A DNA stretch of 64,000 bases from Rohdeia mirabilis (GTDB taxonomy: Bacteria > Planctomycetota > UBA1135 > GCA-002686595), in NCBI GenBank assembly GCA_007750655.1, contig CP036290.1, positions 1,054,001 to 1,118,000 on the forward strand, written 5' to 3'. Made by a program: the position numbers and the translations under genes. Shown one piece after another: positions 36,048 through 45,063 of this stretch; position 1 is the first letter of the stretch; each line of letters begins with the position of its first letter. The notes beneath the pieces were generated by a model. It saw nothing but the letters and a program-made list of their open reading frames with translations, had not been told where the DNA came from and did not search any database.

Positions 36048-37034
36048 ATGCGACTCATCCCGACTCTCCCGCTCGCTCTCCTCGCCCTGCTTCCCGTGGC
36101 CACCGCCAGCCCCTGGTCCGCGCTCGAGGGGTCCTCGACCTCCTGCGGCGGGTGGGCAGCGGCGCTCGGCGCGGCGTTCGGAGCGCCCGCGACGGGGGTG
36201 AGCTCGGCCCGCCAGGAGCCGGCGCCGGCACCCAAGGACGACGCACCCGTCAAGAAGCCCTCGGTCCAGGACATCAGCTCCAAGTCCAAGGCCGATCTCC
36301 TCGGGGAGGCCCTGCTGGAAGCCCACGGAGGCGCCGAGGCCCTCGAGAAGTTCACGAGCCTCCAGTTCACGGTGACCCCGGTCGAGCTGCGCCCTCTGCC
36401 CCAGGCCCCCGGGAGCGACGAGCCCGTCCAGTACGAGGAGGTCCGCAAGGCCCCGATCCACTTCCAGTCCTCGTTCTCGGGCGCCGACCGCAGCCTGCGC
36501 ATGGACGAGGACGTCGAGGTGAACGGCCGCGAACACACCACCACGAAGATCGTCACCATCACCGAGGCGGTCACCGAGGTCTACCTCCTGCTCGACGGGC
36601 AGAAGCGCACCGTGGTCGCCGAATCGCGTGATTCGATCATCGCCGACATCACCACGCTCGCAGGTCAGTTCGACATTCTGATCGGCCTCGGAACGCGCCA
36701 GTTGCGCGGGGCCTACGACGGACCCGCGCGCCGCGGCGGCGTGGAGTACGAGACCGTGGTGGCCCAGTTCTTCGGGGGCATCAACTCGGACAAGCTGTAC
36801 CGGCTGTACCTGAACCCGACCACGCACCTGGTCGACCGCTACGACCTGTACGACGCGAACTCCCAGCGGCTCACCAGCAAGCTCGAGATCAGCGGGTACG
36901 CCCCCTACGAAGGGCTCCAGCTGCCCAGCACGCTCCTCTTCCGCAACCGCCAGAGCGAGCCGCTGATGCGCTGGGAGTTCTCGGACTACCTCGTGAACGC
37001 CGAGATCGACCCGGAGCGCTTCACCGTCGAGTGA
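36048..37034 (+). CDS. Secreted protein of unknown function
   Basis: A 328-residue protein with signal peptide MRLIPTLPLALLALLPVATA, then an Ala/Pro-rich linker (~40-75) and a beta-rich domain (SLQFTVTPVELRPLP, IHFQSSFSGADRSLRMDE, VYLLLDGQKRTVV, YRLYLNPTTHLVDRYDLYD, LQLPSTLLFRNRQ). The pattern of LNP-T-LVDRYDLYD and a final RWEFSDYLVN recalls periplasmic outer-membrane-lipoprotein-like (LolA/DUF6503-style) domains, but only loosely. A TAGAAT box at 36008-36013 could be its -10. It is divergent from queG. Confidence 0.72.
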   Translation: MRLIPTLPLALLALLPVATASPWSALEGSSTSCGGWAAALGAAFGAPATGVSSARQEPAPAPKDDAPVKKPSVQDISSKSKADLLGEALLEAHGGAEALEKFTSLQFTVTPVELRPLPQAPGSDEPVQYEEVRKAPIHFQSSFSGADRSLRMDEDVEVNGREHTTTKIVTITEAVTEVYLLLDGQKRTVVAESRDSIIADITTLAGQFDILIGLGTRQLRGAYDGPARRGGVEYETVVAQFFGGINSDKLYRLYLNPTTHLVDRYDLYDANSQRLTSKLEISGYAPYEGLQLPSTLLFRNRQSEPLMRWEFSDYLVNAEIDPERFTVE

Positions 37035-37433
37035 CGGCGGGCTCGGCTCGGGCCGAGCGAACGGGGCCGCCGCTGGCTGCGTCGAGCGACGCGCTCGGCC
37101 CGCGTCCGTCGCGGTGAACCGACGCCCGCGGCGCCCCGGGGGCGACGCGAGCGAATTCTCGAGCTCGCGCTGGGCCCGAATCGGGCCCCTGGGCCCCAGG
37201 AGCGGGGATGCGAGCGCCCCGTGCATGGCAGCGGTTACCCCCTCGCAAAGGCCCGGTAGACTTCGCGTGTCCGGCCCCGGGGTCCCATCCCGGTGCCCGC
37301 GGCCCCCGCCGCCTTGGGACTGCGCCGACCCCAGGCCTCACCGAGATGACCGTCTCGTGGGTCCCACCGGCGCCCTTCCCGCCTGCCCACCGCTCCTGGC
37401 CCCGTCAGGGTGCCCTGCCCGGAGAACGACCGC
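37035..37433. other. Intergenic region upstream of the sigma/anti-sigma operon
   Basis: About 400 bases. It contains dense GC palindromes at ~37171-37202 (GGGCCC-GAATC-GGGCCC and CCTGGGCCCCAGG), possibly the terminator of the preceding gene. Promoter elements of the sigma gene could not be identified. Confidence 0.45.
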
Positions 37434-38336
37434 TTGAAGCAGGACCAGCGTCCCCTGGAACCACTGACCACGCCCTTTCGGGGCGAGGACCGCGACGTTT
37501 GGCGAGAAAAGCTCGCCGAGGTCGCGGCCGAGGTCGGCGACGCCTGTCTGCCTTCGCTCATCGCCATCCTGGAAGACGAGGAGCGCACTCCGGAGAACAC
37601 CCGGGATGCGCTCTCGACACAGCTGATGGAGCTGTTCCGCCTGCACACGGCGCGCTCCTGCTTCGGCCTGCTCTACGAGCTCAACGCCGGTCACCTGCTG
37701 CAGCACGTCGCGCAGCGGCTCCGTCGCTACCAGAGTCGAGCCGACCCCAGCGACCTGCTCCAGGAAGTCTTCTTCAACATCTACCGCTACCCGCGGCGGT
37801 TCGACTGCACGCGCGAGGACGCCTTCCGAGTCTGGACGGCGACCATCGTGCGCAACACGGTGCTGAAGCACCTGCGGTCGCTCAGCCGATCCGGTCGCGC
37901 GGAGGTGCCTTTCGAAGACCTGTCCGAACACCCCGAGACGGGTTCGCGTGGCCCCCTCGGCGGCGTGATCGACAGCGAGAGCGAAGCGGAGTGCCAGCGC
38001 GTCTACGTCATCTACCTCCACCTCTACCTGACGTTCTACGAGCGCCTCTCCGAGCGTGAGAAGCGAGCGCTGCACATGGTCGAGGTCGAGGGCGCGAGCT
38101 ACCGCGAGGCGGCCGCCGATCTCGGCATCAAGCTCGAGAACCTGAAGATGGTGATCTTCCGCGCCCGGCGAAAGATCTACCGCTCCATGCGTCGCGTGTT
38201 CGACGGCTTGCCGCCGGACCTGCGTGCTCCGGGCGAGACGACGACTGCGAGCGTCGTGGCGTCACCGCGCGTGGCGGCGTCGAAGATCCGCAGTACCCCG
38301 TCCGTCGCGATCGATGGAGGCACCCATGGCAACTGA
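37434..38336 (+). CDS. ECF-type RNA polymerase sigma factor
   Basis: A ~300-residue sigma factor. Region 2 is visible as LRRYQSRADPSDLLQEVFFNIYRYPRRFD ... AFRVWTATIVRNTVLKHLR. Region 4 is LSEREKRALHMVEVEGASYREAAADLGIKLENLKMVIFRARRKI. An N-terminal ~80-residue extension precedes region 2, as in several planctomycete ECF groups. The TTG at 37434 has GGAGAA seven bases upstream; a GTG at 37410 in the same frame is the alternative start. Its end overlaps the TPR gene by 11 bases, so the pair is coupled. Confidence 0.87.
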   Translation: MKQDQRPLEPLTTPFRGEDRDVWREKLAEVAAEVGDACLPSLIAILEDEERTPENTRDALSTQLMELFRLHTARSCFGLLYELNAGHLLQHVAQRLRRYQSRADPSDLLQEVFFNIYRYPRRFDCTREDAFRVWTATIVRNTVLKHLRSLSRSGRAEVPFEDLSEHPETGSRGPLGGVIDSESEAECQRVYVIYLHLYLTFYERLSEREKRALHMVEVEGASYREAAADLGIKLENLKMVIFRARRKIYRSMRRVFDGLPPDLRAPGETTTASVVASPRVAASKIRSTPSVAIDGGTHGN

Positions 38337-39372
38337 TCACGAGAACGAGAACCGCCGCGACTCACGATCCGGCGAGGCCCTGACCGGCGAGTGCGAGGCC
38401 CTGCAGGTCGAGCTCTCGAGCCTGGTCGACGGCGAACTCGACGAAGTCGCCGCCGCTGGCGCGCTGGCCCGACTGGAGTCGAGCCCGTCCTGCCGCGAGT
38501 TCTTCGACCACGCCCGCGCCCAGGTCCGCGCCCACCGCGAGTTGGCCGACCCCGACGCCCTGCTCCGGCACCTGACCGGAGTCGAGTTGGGTGAGGGCTT
38601 CGCCGCTCGCGAAGCGGTCCACCGCCTGGCCTCGATCTTCTACCAGCTCGGCAAGGCCTACGCGCTCAACGCGACCGACCCCGACTTCCGCACCCGCGTC
38701 TTCGAGAAGGCCGTCGCCGTCGAGCCCACGCGGGCCCACGCGCGCGGACTCGTCGACGGCATGACGGCCAGCGGACGCGGTGGCCTCGACTGGCACAGCA
38801 AGCGGCACCTGTTCAACGGCAGCCTCGAGCGCATCGAGCGTCCGATCGAGAAGGCGCGCAAGTTGCTCCGCGAGTGCCTGGAACTCGAGGACGACTACGA
38901 ACCGGCACTCCTGTACCTGGCCTTCCTCGAGATGAACGAGGGGCGCAAGGTGAAGGCGAGCCGCATGTTCGAGGACGTGTTCCGCAACGGCGTCGACCCG
39001 GCCTGCCGCGGCCACGCCGCCGTGATGATCGGCAAGATCCACGAAGAGGAAGAGGACCACCGGACCGCGCTGACGTGGTTCCGCTGGGTCGGCATCAGCG
39101 GACTCGCCGACAACATGCCCGAGTTCTTCTTCGCGCGCTTCAACAGCGCCCTGTGCTACGCGCACCTGGGGGCTCCCGAACGCGCGATCGATTCGTTCCG
39201 GACGATGCTCGATCGCCACCCCGATCGCGCGTCCGACCTCGCAGGCTTCCTGGCCGCTTCGCCCGGACTGCGCAACGAGGTCGAATCACAACCCGGTTTC
39301 GCCGAGGCGCTCGTCGCCCGCTGCCCGGAACTCTTCCGATCCACCACCGACGGTGACACCGCGAGCGTCTGA
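38326..39372 (+). CDS. Putative cytoplasmic anti-sigma factor with TPR-like C-terminus
   Basis: A 348-residue protein overlapping the sigma gene. The first ~80 residues look like an anti-sigma domain (LQVELSSLVDGELDEVAAAGALARLESSPSCREFFD), without the usual HxxxCxxC zinc motif. The remainder is TPR-like (IFYQLGKAYALNATDPDFRT, ARKLLRECLELEDDYEPALLYLAF, NSALCYAHLGAPERAIDSF). There is no transmembrane helix, so it should act in the cytoplasm. Binding to the neighbouring sigma factor is inferred from gene order and overlap. Confidence 0.75.
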   Translation: MATDHENENRRDSRSGEALTGECEALQVELSSLVDGELDEVAAAGALARLESSPSCREFFDHARAQVRAHRELADPDALLRHLTGVELGEGFAAREAVHRLASIFYQLGKAYALNATDPDFRTRVFEKAVAVEPTRAHARGLVDGMTASGRGGLDWHSKRHLFNGSLERIERPIEKARKLLRECLELEDDYEPALLYLAFLEMNEGRKVKASRMFEDVFRNGVDPACRGHAAVMIGKIHEEEEDHRTALTWFRWVGISGLADNMPEFFFARFNSALCYAHLGAPERAIDSFRTMLDRHPDRASDLAGFLAASPGLRNEVESQPGFAEALVARCPELFRSTTDGDTASV

Positions 39373-39395
39373 GCGCTCCTGTCCCACACCCTGCG

Positions 39396-40097
39396 ATGCT
39401 CTCCTTCACTCGCTTCCTCACGCCTTCGAACGCGCGCCCGTCGCGGCGCCCGGCGAAGTCCATCGTGATCGGACTTGCCCTTGCACTGCTCGGTCTTCCG
39501 GCCGCGGCAGCCATCACCTCGGGCCTCCCGGACTGGTTCTCCCAGTGGACGGGTGGAACGCCGATGATGATGTCGGGCGAGTCGATCGGCTCGCTCCCGA
39601 GCTACCTGACCCCGGCCGACACGATGGAGGTCCCCGGCGCGACCGAGTCCGAGAACGGTCTGCAACTGCTGCCGTCGCTCGAGATGGAGGTGCCGTTCAC
39701 CCAGGTCTTCGACGCGGTGCCGTCGGCCGATGGCAATGGCTATGCCTTCATCGGACCCGGCAGCGAAGCGGCGAACGCGCGCGTCCGAGTCTTCGGCGAC
39801 GTGAGCATGGCGTTCGACACGACGCTCGTCGGCGGGCGCGGCAAGACCATTCAATGGAACCCGGGTCCGGCCTTCGCCGGTTCGAAGCTGCTCTACTTCC
39901 TCGGCAGCGCCTCCGCGTCCGGCAGCGTGTCGGTCGGTTCGTCCCCGATCGGACTGCCGGTGGACTCGGCCCAGTGGAAGCTGGCCTTCGAGCAGGGGAC
40001 CGTGCTCCTCATCCTCGTCCGTCCCGATGGGTTCTACTCGGCGCTCGAGCTCGATCGCGTCGGTGGCGCGCTCGTCGCCGTCCAGTCGGTTCCCTGA
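39396..40097 (+). CDS. Exported or membrane-anchored protein of unknown function
   Basis: A 233-residue protein. A hydrophobic segment (SIVIGLALALLGLPAAAA) follows a basic N-terminus and may be a signal peptide or anchor. The rest is beta-rich and Gly/Ser-rich (YAFIGPGSEAANARVRVFGD, LYFLGSASASGSVSVGSSPIGLPVD, LILVRPDGFYSALELD). It starts 23 bases after the TPR gene, so it is probably the third gene of the sigma operon and perhaps its target or sensor; this is inference. A terminator hairpin follows. Confidence 0.7.
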   Translation: MLSFTRFLTPSNARPSRRPAKSIVIGLALALLGLPAAAAITSGLPDWFSQWTGGTPMMMSGESIGSLPSYLTPADTMEVPGATESENGLQLLPSLEMEVPFTQVFDAVPSADGNGYAFIGPGSEAANARVRVFGDVSMAFDTTLVGGRGKTIQWNPGPAFAGSKLLYFLGSASASGSVSVGSSPIGLPVDSAQWKLAFEQGTVLLILVRPDGFYSALELDRVGGALVAVQSVP

Positions 40098-40146
40098 TCG
40101 GCACGACCGCCCGAGCCGTCCGGTCCTCTCGCGGCCGAACGCGAAC

Positions 40147-40182
40147 AAGGACGCCTCTCGACCCCGGTCGAGCGGCGTCCTT
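40147..40182 (+). terminator. Hairpin terminator after the sigma operon
   Basis: A 17-base stem with one mismatch (AAGGACGCCTCTCGACC / GGTCGAGCGGCGTCCTT) and a two-base loop, 50 bases after the 39396-40097 gene. Confidence 0.7.
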
Positions 40183-40187
40183 CGCGT

Positions 40188-40216
40188 ATCGGACGCCCAG
40201 CGCGTCGCCCTAAGAT
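40188..40216 (+). promoter_or_regulatory. Candidate leaderless glpK promoter
   Basis: TAAGAT (40211-40216) ends 8 bases before the ATG at 40225. A weak ATCGGA lies 17 bases upstream. Confidence 0.4.
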
Positions 40217-40224
40217 CCCTGGGC

Positions 40225-41697
40225 ATGAGCGGCATCATCGCCATCGACGCCGGTACGACCGGTGTGACCTGCCTGTACCTCGACGCCGAGCTGAACGTCC
40301 GCGTGCGGGCCTACGCCGAGTTCGCGCAGCACTTCCCGTCACCGGGGCGCGTCGAGCACCACGCCGAGGAACTACTCGCCGCGGTCGACCGCACTCTCGC
40401 CGAGGTGGTGTCCGACCCGCTCGCCAAGGACGCCGTCGCGATCGGGATCACGAACCAACGCGAGACGGTCTTCGCCTGCGAGCGCAGCAGTGGACGCGCG
40501 CTCGCGCCCGGGATCGTGTGGCAGGACAAGCGCACCGCGCCCGAATGTGCGCGTTGGCGGGCCGAGGGGCGCGGCGACCTCGTGCGCGAGCGCACCGGGC
40601 TCGTCATCGATCCGTACTTCAGCGGCACCAAGATCCACTGGATGCTGCGCGAGCACGAAGGGCTGCGCGCGCGGGCCGAACGCGGCGAAGTGGTCTTCGC
40701 CACGGTCGACACGCTGATCGTCGAACACCTGACGGGTGCACGGCGCTGGCGGACGGACGCGACCAACGCGAGCCGTACCTTGCTCTTCGACATCGACGCG
40801 CGCGGCTTCGATCCGGATCTGTGCGCGTGGCTCGGTGTGGATCCCGGTTGGTTGCCCGAAGTCCTGCCGCCGCGCAGCGACTTCGGCCGCACCGATCCCG
40901 CGCGGTGTGGTGTCGCGCTCCCGATCCTCGGCACGATCGGCGATCAACAGTCCGCGTTGCTCGGCCAGGGAGCCGTCGCGTTCGGCGCCACCAAGCTGAC
41001 GTTCGGCACGGGCTGCTTCCTGCTCGTGCAGTGCGGTGAACAGCGCCCCGTCGCGGTCCAGGGCTTCCTCACCACGCTCGCCAGCGATGCCGTGGGCGAC
41101 GTCTCCTACGCGCTCGAAGGGGCTCTGTTCATGGGCGGTGCCCTCGTGCAGTGGCTGCGCGACGGGCTCGGGATCATCGCGGACGCGAGCGAGACCGAAG
41201 CGCTCGCCGCCAGCGTCCCGGACAGTGGGGGAGTCGTGCTGGCGCCCGGTTTCACGGGACTCGGCGCACCCTACTGGGACGCGGGTGCGCGCGGCGCGCT
41301 GCTCGGACTGACGCGTGGGACGACTCGGGCCCACGTGGTCCGCGCCGCGCTCGAAGCGATCGCCATGCAGAACGCCGAGCTGATCGAGCTGGCGCGCACC
41401 GAAGGGGGCCTCGAGGTCGACGAGTTGGTCGTCGACGGCGGCGCCGCGGCGAACGACCTCTTGATGCAGATGCAGGCAGACTTCTGCGGCGCGCGGATCC
41501 TGCGGCCCGCCGAGGTGGAGGCCACCGCACGGGGCGCGGCGGTGCTCGCGGGCCTCGGAGCGGGACTCTGGGGGCGCGCCGACCAGGTCCCGCGGCCCGC
41601 GCTCGAGGTGTTCGAGCCGCGTCTCGACGACACCGAACGCGCCAGGCGTCTCGACCACTGGCGAGAGTCACTGGCGCGGACCCTCTCCCGCTCCTGA
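40225..41697 (+). CDS. glpK: Glycerol kinase
   Basis: A 490-residue FGGY kinase that phosphorylates glycerol to glycerol 3-phosphate. Family marks are IIAIDAGTTGVTCLYLD (ATP loop 1), GITNQRETVFAC, PGIVWQDKRTAPEC, GLVIDPYFSGTKIHWML, LPILGTIGDQQSALLGQG, KLTFGTGCFLLVQCGE, APGFTGLGAPYWDAGARGALLG and VVDGGAAANDLLMQMQAD. The glycerol-type PYFS-TKI segment separates it from other sugar kinases. No uptake or dehydrogenase partner lies nearby. Confidence 0.92.
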   Translation: MSGIIAIDAGTTGVTCLYLDAELNVRVRAYAEFAQHFPSPGRVEHHAEELLAAVDRTLAEVVSDPLAKDAVAIGITNQRETVFACERSSGRALAPGIVWQDKRTAPECARWRAEGRGDLVRERTGLVIDPYFSGTKIHWMLREHEGLRARAERGEVVFATVDTLIVEHLTGARRWRTDATNASRTLLFDIDARGFDPDLCAWLGVDPGWLPEVLPPRSDFGRTDPARCGVALPILGTIGDQQSALLGQGAVAFGATKLTFGTGCFLLVQCGEQRPVAVQGFLTTLASDAVGDVSYALEGALFMGGALVQWLRDGLGIIADASETEALAASVPDSGGVVLAPGFTGLGAPYWDAGARGALLGLTRGTTRAHVVRAALEAIAMQNAELIELARTEGGLEVDELVVDGGAAANDLLMQMQADFCGARILRPAEVEATARGAAVLAGLGAGLWGRADQVPRPALEVFEPRLDDTERARRLDHWRESLARTLSRS

Positions 41698-41914
41698 GCC
41701 CCGGCCCCGTTCCCGGTCTCCTGGTGGAACCCTCGGGGCGCACCGCGGGTTCAACAGGGGCCTCGAGCGGTCCGGGGTCGGGGTCCGTATCCTCTTCGCC
41801 CGCAGTGCCGGCGCGCCGATTCGAGTGAATCGAGCGAACCCGTCAAGGGGCTCCGCGCGACCGTCCGATAGGGCCAGCGCGCAGGCGCACCCAAGGTGCC
41901 TGCGATCCAGCGAC

Positions 41915-42892
41915 ATGTCCGAACTGGACCAGATCCCCATCAAGACGCCCCCGGGGAGCCTCTTCAACGCCGCGGAGCTCGAGCGCCTGCTCGAGGCCGA
42001 GGTCGATCGTGCCCGCCGCTACGACTACTCGCTGTGTTGCGTGTTGATCGCGGTGGACCGACTCGAGGCTCTCACGGATCTTCACGGCTCGTCCGCCCAC
42101 GACGAGATCTACGGAGCCGTCGAGCGCTTCCTGCGCCGCGACCTGCGTACGAGCGACTTCATCGGGACGCTCATGGGCGATCGGCTCCTGGCCGTGATCC
42201 CGAGCACGTCGCGTGACGGCGTCGTCGACGTGGTCCGGCGCCTCCTGGTCGGTGTCCGCAAGCTCGAGTTCACGAGCGGTGACCGCCAGCTGCGCGTCAC
42301 GCTCAGCGTCGGCCTCACCTGGGCGCCGGGCTCGGAACTCAACGGTTTCAAGCGCCTGCTCGGGGCGGCCCAAGGTGCGCTCGGCGCCGCGCTCGGCTCC
42401 GGTGGCGATCGCTACGTCGAGGGCGCCTTCGCGAAGTTCGAGGAAGCACCGGCCGCCGCGCCGACGCCCGCTCCCGAAGCCGCGCCCGCTCCGGCGGCCG
42501 TCGCTCCCGCACCTGTCGACGCCACCGCGGGCCTCGATCCCGAGGACCTCTTGGCCGCCGTGCGCCACGTCCTCGGCGAACACGCCCAAGCCGTCGCACG
42601 CATGGAGGACGCCCAGTCCCGACCGAGCGGCGAGAACTCCGACCAGGTCAAGCTCCTCGAGCGCCGCGTGCAGAAGCTCGCCGGCGAGCTCGAACGCTAC
42701 CAGCAGGTCGTCGCCAGCTTGATCGAGGAGGGCGGCAGCCGCGACGACGGCGTCGCGTCCCTCGGCAAGATCTTCGGCGGTATCGGCCAGGGGAAGGACG
42801 ACGAGAAGCGCAAGCACATGATGGGCGACATCTTCCAGGCCAACTTGGCTCTGAAGCAGGCCCTGACCGAAAGTTCCGAGGGCGGCAACTGA
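41915..42892 (+). CDS. Degenerate GGDEF-domain protein with coiled-coil tail
   Basis: A 325-residue protein. Residues ~18-165 have the nucleotide-cyclase fold of GGDEF domains (LLEAEVDRARRYDYSLCCVLIAVDRLEALTD, FLRRDLRTSDFIGTLMGDRLLAVIP, VTLSVGLTWAPG), but the active-site GG[DE]EF is MGDRL (residues 87-91), so c-di-GMP synthesis is unlikely. A Pro/Ala linker (~175-205) and a coiled-coil segment (~225-270) follow, then a helical tail (KHMMGDIFQANLALKQAL). It lies 76 bases upstream of the MamK-like actin gene. A scaffold or nucleotide-sensing role with the filament is plausible but inferred. Confidence 0.8.
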   Translation: MSELDQIPIKTPPGSLFNAAELERLLEAEVDRARRYDYSLCCVLIAVDRLEALTDLHGSSAHDEIYGAVERFLRRDLRTSDFIGTLMGDRLLAVIPSTSRDGVVDVVRRLLVGVRKLEFTSGDRQLRVTLSVGLTWAPGSELNGFKRLLGAAQGALGAALGSGGDRYVEGAFAKFEEAPAAAPTPAPEAAPAPAAVAPAPVDATAGLDPEDLLAAVRHVLGEHAQAVARMEDAQSRPSGENSDQVKLLERRVQKLAGELERYQQVVASLIEEGGSRDDGVASLGKIFGGIGQGKDDEKRKHMMGDIFQANLALKQALTESSEGGN

Positions 42893-42968
42893 GCCACCTC
42901 ACCGTGGGCCCCGAGCGGTTCCCACCCGACCGACCGAAACGAACACTCCAAACGTTCACGAACCACCC

Positions 42969-44051
42969 ATGGAAGCCAGCCAGATGCCTTTGCCCGCCCA
43001 GCCGTCCCCGGAGACCGGGGTCCTCTATCTCGGGATCGACCTCGGCACGTCCCGGACATCCGTCTCGGCCAGCAACGGCGTGCGCGTGACCGTTCCGTCG
43101 TTCGTCGGTTACCCGAAGGACGTCGTCGCCCGCAAGCTCCTGAAGAAGGACGTGCTGTTCGGCGACGAAGCGCTCGAGAAGCGCCTCTCGCTCAACCTGT
43201 ACCGTCCGCTCGCCGAGGGCGTCATCAAGTCCTCGCTCGAGAGCGGCAAGTCGAACCAGATCGAGGCCGAGGCGAACATGCGCGCCGCCCGCGACCTGAT
43301 CGCCGAGATCGTCCGCCAGGCGCGCCCGCGTGCCGACGAACTGGTCTACGCCGTGATCGGTGTGCCGGCGCAGGCGTCGATCAACAACAAGGAAGCGATC
43401 CTCGAGGCCGCGAAGGAGTGCGTCGATTCCGCGATGCTGTGCTCCGAGCCGTTCTCGGTCGCCTACGGCCTCGACATGCTCGACGACGTGCTCGTCATCG
43501 ACATCGGTGCCGGTACCGTCGACCTGTGCCGGATGCACGGAACGATGCCCGAGGACGCCGACCAGGTCACGATGACCACCGCCGGTGACTTCGTGGACGA
43601 CAACCTCGAGCGCCTCATCGGCGAGCGCTACCCCGAGGCCCAGGTCACACGCCAGATGGTCAAGACGATGAAGGAGCGCTTCGGCTCCATCAACGACAAC
43701 ATGGACCCGTGCGTCGTCACCATGCCGGTCGCCGGTAAGCCGACCCAGTTCGACATCAAGGAAGAGATCAAGGAGGCCTGCGCCGCGATCGTTCCGCCGA
43801 TCGTCAGCGGTCTGCAGCAGCTGATCGCGACCTTCGACCCGGAGTTCCAGGACAAGCTGAAGAAGCGCGTCCTGCTCGCGGGCGGCGGTAGCCAGATCAA
43901 GGGCCTCGACACCGCCATCGAGCGCGAGATGGTCGAGCGCCTGGGCAGCGGCAAGGTCATCCGCACCGAGGAGCCCATGTACGGCGGCTCGAACGGCGCG
44001 CTGAAGATCGCCAACGACATGCCCGACGAGTACTGGGAACAGCTGCGCTGA
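42969..44051 (+). CDS. MamK-like bacterial actin
   Basis: A 360-residue actin/Hsp70-superfamily ATPase. Phosphate-1 is YLGIDLGTSRTSVSASNG (residues ~20-37), phosphate-2 is DIGAGTVDLCRMHG (~178-191), and the adenosine motif is LLAGGGSQIKGLD (~302-314). Segments such as RVTVPSFVGYPKDVVARKLL, FGDEALEKRLSLNLYRPL and GVIKSS match the MamK family, which forms filaments aligning magnetosomes; relatives also occur in non-magnetic bacteria. No other mam gene is present. It likely forms a cytoskeletal filament that positions some structure. Confidence 0.85.
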   Translation: MEASQMPLPAQPSPETGVLYLGIDLGTSRTSVSASNGVRVTVPSFVGYPKDVVARKLLKKDVLFGDEALEKRLSLNLYRPLAEGVIKSSLESGKSNQIEAEANMRAARDLIAEIVRQARPRADELVYAVIGVPAQASINNKEAILEAAKECVDSAMLCSEPFSVAYGLDMLDDVLVIDIGAGTVDLCRMHGTMPEDADQVTMTTAGDFVDDNLERLIGERYPEAQVTRQMVKTMKERFGSINDNMDPCVVTMPVAGKPTQFDIKEEIKEACAAIVPPIVSGLQQLIATFDPEFQDKLKKRVLLAGGGSQIKGLDTAIEREMVERLGSGKVIRTEEPMYGGSNGALKIANDMPDEYWEQLR

Positions 44052-44085
44052 GCCCGGCGCCGAGCCGGCCAGCGGCCGAACGCGA

Positions 44086-44120
44086 CGAGGGCACGGATCC
44101 GTGACGGGTCCGCGCCCTCG
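44086..44120 (+). terminator. Hairpin terminator after the MamK-like gene
   Basis: A 15-base stem with two mismatches (CGAGGGCACGGATCC / GGGTCCGCGCCCTCG), 34 bases after the stop, followed by TTGCATTT. Confidence 0.65.
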
Positions 44121-44226
44121 TTGCATTTCGGGGAGCCCGTTCGGCTCGGGGCGGCCGGGGTTCACGCGCGTTCCCGCGTGCGCAGCCCGACCCGCGAGCG
44201 CCGGACTCCGTCCGCGTGGCGGCTGG

Positions 44227-44880
44227 GCCGAGCGCTCCGTCGTGCCGGCGCCGTTCCTTCGGGCGCCGGGTCGCCGCCCGACCACGTCCTGACGGTCGAG
44301 CCGCCGACGGTCCAGCCGCCAACGGTCCGGCTGCCGACCGGACGCGGCGATCGACGAGCCGTGCGCCCCACGTGTCGTCCACCCAACTCCGATCGAGGTC
44401 CGCGTCCGTGCGGCGGGCGGGTCGAGGGCTCCGTCGTGCCGTCTCCGTTCTCTCGGGTGCCGGGTCGCCGCCCGACCACGTCCTGACTTTCTGGCCGCCG
44501 ACCGGAGGCGGCGATCGACGAGCCGCGCGCGCCACGCGTCGTCGACCGCACTCCGATCGAGGTCCGCGCCCGTGTGGCGGGCGGGCCGAGCGCTCCGTCG
44601 TGCCGGCGCCGTTCCCTCGGGCGCCGGGTCGCCGCCCGACCACGTCCTGACGGTCGAGCCGCCGACCGGAGGCGGCGATCGACGAGCCGTGCGCGCCACG
44701 CGTCGTCGACCGAACTCCGATCGAGGTCCGCGCCCGTGTGGCGCTCGGGCCGAGCGCTCCGTCGTGCCGGCGCCGTTCCCTCGGGTGCCGGGTCGCCGCC
44801 CGACCACCTCCCGACGGTCGAGCCGCTGACGGTCAAGCCGCCGACGGTCAGGCCGCCGACCGGACGCACGGCTCGCCCGG
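44227..44880. repeat. Tandem array of ~164-bp units with nested 15-bp repeats
   Basis: Unit starts (GCCGAGCGCTCCGTCGTG or close variant) lie at 44227, 44421, 44585 and 44749. Spacings are 194, 164 and 164. The first spacing is longer by exactly 30 bases, two extra copies of a 15-base subunit of the type CCGACGGTCGAGCCG. The last unit again has three such subunits. Inner units differ by only a few bases. Confidence 0.9.
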
Positions 44881-45063
44881 TGAGCCGTGCGCCTGCCGTG
44901 CGGGAGCGGGTGCGTCCGGCTGGAGTCGCGCCCATCTGGGGCTCTCACCGCCCGCGGGCTCCCGGGGTCGCGTCCGTTCCCGCGGGCGCCGCTCGCCGAC
45001 CCCGTGGAGGCAGCACACCGGTCCGCCGCTCAAGGCGCGGCCCTTCCGTCCGACACCACGGGC

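Larger units (their letters stand above)
44052..45063. other. 1-kb non-coding region with nested tandem repeats
   Basis: Contains the terminator above and a large repeat array. Frames are open across it on both strands because the repeats lack stops in GC-rich DNA, but the 164-base period is not a multiple of three, so they are not genes. Confidence 0.75.

Noticed and set aside
37410..37433. Longer sigma-factor start at GTG 37410
   Set aside because: It adds only eight residues, and no ribosome-binding site precedes it, whereas TTG 37434 has GGAGAA at good spacing. It is kept as an alternative in the feature entry.
42648..44948. A 766-codon minus-strand frame spanning the MamK-like gene and the tandem array
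   Set aside because: It crosses a 164-bp repeat whose period breaks frame, and is antisense to a well-supported actin. It stays open only because of base composition.
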